Shown here: positions 61,455 to 64,000 of the stretch, one piece after another
How the letters are laid out: every line of letters starts with the position of its first letter
Numbering within the stretch: position 1 is the stretch's first letter
NCBI RefSeq assembly: GCF_031846385.1
Contig: NZ_JAVRHV010000005.1
Location: 124,001 to 188,000 of the forward strand
From: Urechidicola vernalis
GTDB taxonomy: Bacteria; Bacteroidota; Bacteroidia; Flavobacteriales; Flavobacteriaceae
Length of the DNA stretch: 64,000 nucleotides
Direction of reading: 5' to 3'
Made by a program: the position numbers and the translations under genes
The notes under the pieces: generated by a model
Databases searched by the model: none
Told to the model about the DNA's origin: nothing
What the model saw: only the letters and a program-made list of their open reading frames with translations

Positions 61455-62441
61455 TTAGTTGATTGTGGAAACTGAAACTTTCTCTTTAGACACCTTTAAT
61501 CTTACTTCACTTCCAAAGACTAATGCTCTATTATCATCAATATGACCTGCAGGAAAATCGAAAATTACTGGAAAATCAGTTCCTTCTAAGGTTTCAAAAA
61601 CCACTTCTTGTAATGTTTTGCCAAAAGGATTGCTATCATTTGTTTTTAATCTAAAATCGCCAACAATTAGTCCAGCTGCCTTTTCAAAATATCCTGCTCT
61701 TTTTAAACTAATCAGCATGCGATCGATATGATATAAATACTCACCAACGTCTTCAATGAATATGATTTTTCCAGTAGTATCTAAATCTGTATCAGAACCA
61801 AGCATACTATATAATATGGATAAGTTCCCGCCAACTAAAGTACCTTTACACTTTCCAATTTTATTGTTTCCGTTTCCGTCTAAACTATATTTCAATTTTT
61901 TACCAAATAACACTTGATAAAGTGATTGCATAGATGGTTCTTGAATGGGATCTTTTAAATCCAACGTACTTGGCATTTGTGCATGAATACTCTGATATCC
62001 TAACGTGTGTAATTTGTTGTGTAAAACTGTAATATCAGAATAACCAACAACCCATTTGGGGTGTTTTTTAAAAGTAGTAAAATCTAAATCATCAATAATT
62101 CTGACAGTACCATAACCACCACGACCTGCCCAAATCATTTTAATATTAGGGTTGTCTAATCCTTTTTGAAAATCATCTAATCGTTCTTGATCAGTGCCTG
62201 AAAAGGAATTACTTTCTCCAAGCACATATTTTCCTAACTTCACAACTAGACCCCATTGTTCGGCAAGGTCAATTCCTGCTTGTATTGCCTCTAAATTTTT
62301 AAGTTTTCCTGCAGGTGCAACTATCAAGATGGTATCACCTTTTTTAAGACTTGGCGGTTTAATTAAGTCACTTTTAAAATTATTACTATAGCTAAGAATA
62401 AAACTAAAAGAAAATACGAATAACAGAAGTTGTTTCAACAT
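61455..62441 (-). CDS. LD-carboxypeptidase (S66 family)
   Basis: A 328-residue exported peptidase that removes the terminal D-alanine of tetrapeptide stems during peptidoglycan recycling. Signal peptide at the N terminus (SFSFILSYSNN, ~1-21). Catalytic triad region: Ser in VVGYSDITVLH (near 128), Glu in IFIEDVGEYLYHIDRM (~225) and His in PAGHIDDNR (~302). Cytosolic LdcA has no signal peptide, so the exported form here is notable but known in Bacteroidota. Confidence 0.9.
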   Translation of the reverse strand: MLKQLLLFVFSFSFILSYSNNFKSDLIKPPSLKKGDTILIVAPAGKLKNLEAIQAGIDLAEQWGLVVKLGKYVLGESNSFSGTDQERLDDFQKGLDNPNIKMIWAGRGGYGTVRIIDDLDFTTFKKHPKWVVGYSDITVLHNKLHTLGYQSIHAQMPSTLDLKDPIQEPSMQSLYQVLFGKKLKYSLDGNGNNKIGKCKGTLVGGNLSILYSMLGSDTDLDTTGKIIFIEDVGEYLYHIDRMLISLKRAGYFEKAAGLIVGDFRLKTNDSNPFGKTLQEVVFETLEGTDFPVIFDFPAGHIDDNRALVFGSEVRLKVSKEKVSVSTIN

Positions 62442-62518
62442 TGAAATGGGTTAATTATTAGATGCTATCAAAAGTAAAGAAAAAATCATTCTCATTTTAA
62501 CCTATCAGTCGGATTGAG

Positions 62519-62526
62519 TACTTTTG
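62519..62526 (+). promoter_or_regulatory. Putative -7 element TACTTTTG of metG
   Basis: TAnnTTTG match 25 bases before the GTG start of metG. The -33 region lacks a clear TTG. Confidence 0.45.
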
Positions 62527-62551
62527 CAATCAAAGATTAAAATTCATTTTT

Positions 62552-64000
62552 GTGAGTAGATATACCATTACATCGGCATTACCTTATACAAACGGCCCTG
62601 TTCATATTGGACATTTAGCAGGCGTTTACGTACCATCAGATATTTATGCGCGCTATTTGCGAATGCAAGGACATGATGTTGCTTTTGTTTGTGGTTCTGA
62701 TGAGCACGGAGTGCCAATTACATTAAAAGCAAAAAAGGAAGGCATTACACCGCAACAAGTGGTAGATAAATATCATGCAATCATTAAAAATTCATTTAAT
62801 GAATTTGGAATTACGTTTGATAATTATTCAAGAACTTCAGCAGCGGTTCACCATGAAACAGCATCAGAATTTTTCAAGAATTTGTATGAGAATGACAAGT
62901 TTATTGAAAAGGTAGATGAGCAATTATACGATGAAGAAGCCAATCAGTTTTTAGCGGACCGATTTGTTATTGGTACTTGTCCAAAGTGTGGAAATGAAGA
63001 GAGTTATGGAGATCAATGTGAAAAATGTGGAACAAGTCATAATGCAACAGATTTAATCAACCCGAAATCTGCCATTACCGGTAATGTACCAAGTTTAAAG
63101 CAAACCAAACATTGGTTTTTACCACTAGACAAATACGAATCTTGGTTAAGAGAATGGATTGTAGAAGGTCATAAAAACGATTGGAAAAGCAATGTGCTGG
63201 GTCAGGTGAAATCATGGGTGGATGACGGTTTAAGGCCAAGAGCGGTAACACGTGATTTGGATTGGGGAATTCCCGTTCCAGTAGAAGGAGCCGAAGGAAA
63301 AGTGTTGTATGTATGGTTTGATGCACCGATTGGATATATTTCTTCTACTAAAGAATGGGCAAAAGAAAATGGAAAAGATTGGGAGCCTTATTGGAAAGAT
63401 AAAGACACTAAATTAGTACACTTTATTGGGAAGGATAATATCGTATTTCATTGTATCATTTTCCCAGCAATGTTAAAAGCACATGGCGACTACATATTGC
63501 CAGAGAATGTGCCAGCCAACGAGTTTTTAAATTTAGAAGGAAACAAGATTTCTACTTCTAAGAATTGGGCTGTTTGGTTACATGAATATTTAGAAGATTT
63601 TCCTGGAAAGCAAGATGTATTGCGTTATGCATTAACAGCGAATGCGCCAGAAACAAAGGATAATGATTTTACTTGGAAAGATTTCCAAACAAGAAATAAT
63701 AGTGAGTTAGTTGCCATTTTCGGAAACTTTATAAACCGAGTTGTGGTGCTAACAAATAAATATTATGGTGGAATTGTTCCAACAGCGGGAGAATTTTCTG
63801 AAGTCGATGAAGAGACCCTAGCAAAAGTAAAGGAGTTTCCTGGAATCATTGCAAACTCTGTAGAGCGTTATCGATTTAGAGAAGCGATGGGCGAATTGAT
63901 GAACTTGGCTCGTTTAGGAAACAAATATTTGGCAGATGAAGAGCCATGGAAACAAGTAAAAGAGAATCCGGAAAGGGTTGAAACAATTATGTATGTTGCT
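62552..64000 (+). CDS. metG: Methionyl-tRNA synthetase, N-terminal part (cut by window edge)
   Basis: 483 codons of MetRS, running off the right edge. The start is GTG (SRYTITSALPYTNGPVHIGH follows). Class I motifs: HIGH near residue 19 and the KMSKS equivalent KISTSKN near 332. Zinc-binding cysteines of the connective-peptide knuckle are in CPKCGNEE and QCEKCG near 145-160. The C-terminal anticodon-binding domain and any EMAP-like tail lie outside the window. Transcribed from its own promoter, divergent from the LD-carboxypeptidase gene. Confidence 0.94.
   Translation, partial: MSRYTITSALPYTNGPVHIGHLAGVYVPSDIYARYLRMQGHDVAFVCGSDEHGVPITLKAKKEGITPQQVVDKYHAIIKNSFNEFGITFDNYSRTSAAVHHETASEFFKNLYENDKFIEKVDEQLYDEEANQFLADRFVIGTCPKCGNEESYGDQCEKCGTSHNATDLINPKSAITGNVPSLKQTKHWFLPLDKYESWLREWIVEGHKNDWKSNVLGQVKSWVDDGLRPRAVTRDLDWGIPVPVEGAEGKVLYVWFDAPIGYISSTKEWAKENGKDWEPYWKDKDTKLVHFIGKDNIVFHCIIFPAMLKAHGDYILPENVPANEFLNLEGNKISTSKNWAVWLHEYLEDFPGKQDVLRYALTANAPETKDNDFTWKDFQTRNNSELVAIFGNFINRVVVLTNKYYGGIVPTAGEFSEVDEETLAKVKEFPGIIANSVERYRFREAMGELMNLARLGNKYLADEEPWKQVKENPERVETIMYVA

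Overview
The window reads as chromosome of a low-GC member of the Bacteroidota, most likely a marine-type Flavobacteriaceae. Supporting signs are the Bacteroidota-style promoter element TAnnTTTG in front of many genes, the lack of clear Shine-Dalgarno sites, a MoxR/DUF58/BatA-BatE aerotolerance operon, a type IX secretion sorting tail on a DUF1501 protein, the upp / DUF6427 / DUF6341 neighbourhood, single-chain GlyRS, and Mrp and thymidine kinase variants without their usual cysteines. Both window edges cut genes: hflX on the left, metG on the right. There is no rRNA operon, CRISPR array, transposase or prophage, and no gene-free stretch exceeds 300 bases.

Layout. 1-6000 (+): end of hflX, an AddB-like nuclease, a MATE transporter, a crotonase, queD and a small CxxC protein. 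6000-9300 (-): a coiled-coil membrane protein, glyS and pth. 9300-12600 (+): comF, an Ig-like lipoprotein and a predicted outer-membrane barrel. 12565-15430 (-): trans-sulfuration enzyme, CPA1 antiporter, DinB protein. 15485-17526 (+): ArsC/Spx-like protein and an AsmA-like protein. 17528-19049 (-): glycosyltransferase and an acidic conserved protein. 19149-21318 (+): tdk, alr, mscL. 21355-28506 (-): OYE-type reductase; MOSC / GH3 / M23 cluster; nadD, gmk, yicC; EamA exporter. 28583-32984: upp, DUF6427, DUF6341, trmB, an alkyltransferase-like protein, mrp and nifU. 33145-36436 (+): hmgA-hpd-kynA, joining tyrosine and tryptophan catabolism. 36507-38095 (-): rplY and prs. Then come tRNA-Leu(CAA), a PHP-phosphatase/ACT fusion (+), a DUF1800/DUF1501 secreted pair (-), dCMP deaminase, a CtpA-like protease and lpxH (+). 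The Bat operon fills 46562-55488. The right end holds a frameshifted M23 peptidase insert, cvpA, an SDR, a thioredoxin-fold protein, a sulfatase, yraN, an LD-carboxypeptidase and metG.

The most unusual features are two. First, a roughly 1 kb cassette (55489-56468) lies between two 54-bp near-identical copies of the batE 3' end. It carries a strong hairpin and an M23 peptidase broken at a run of seven A. The layout suggests an insertion that rebuilt the end of its target gene. Second, a single polypeptide (38494-40182) joins a HisJ-like PHP phosphatase domain to tandem ACT modules resembling the regulatory end of type-I phosphoglycerate dehydrogenase. This would be a candidate amino-acid-regulated phosphatase. 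A third item is a two-membrane-segment protein (48520-50109) with an extra C-terminal periplasmic domain inside the Bat operon.

All assignments come from reading translated sequence and motifs by eye. No database search was run, so family names are recognition calls and domain limits are approximate.
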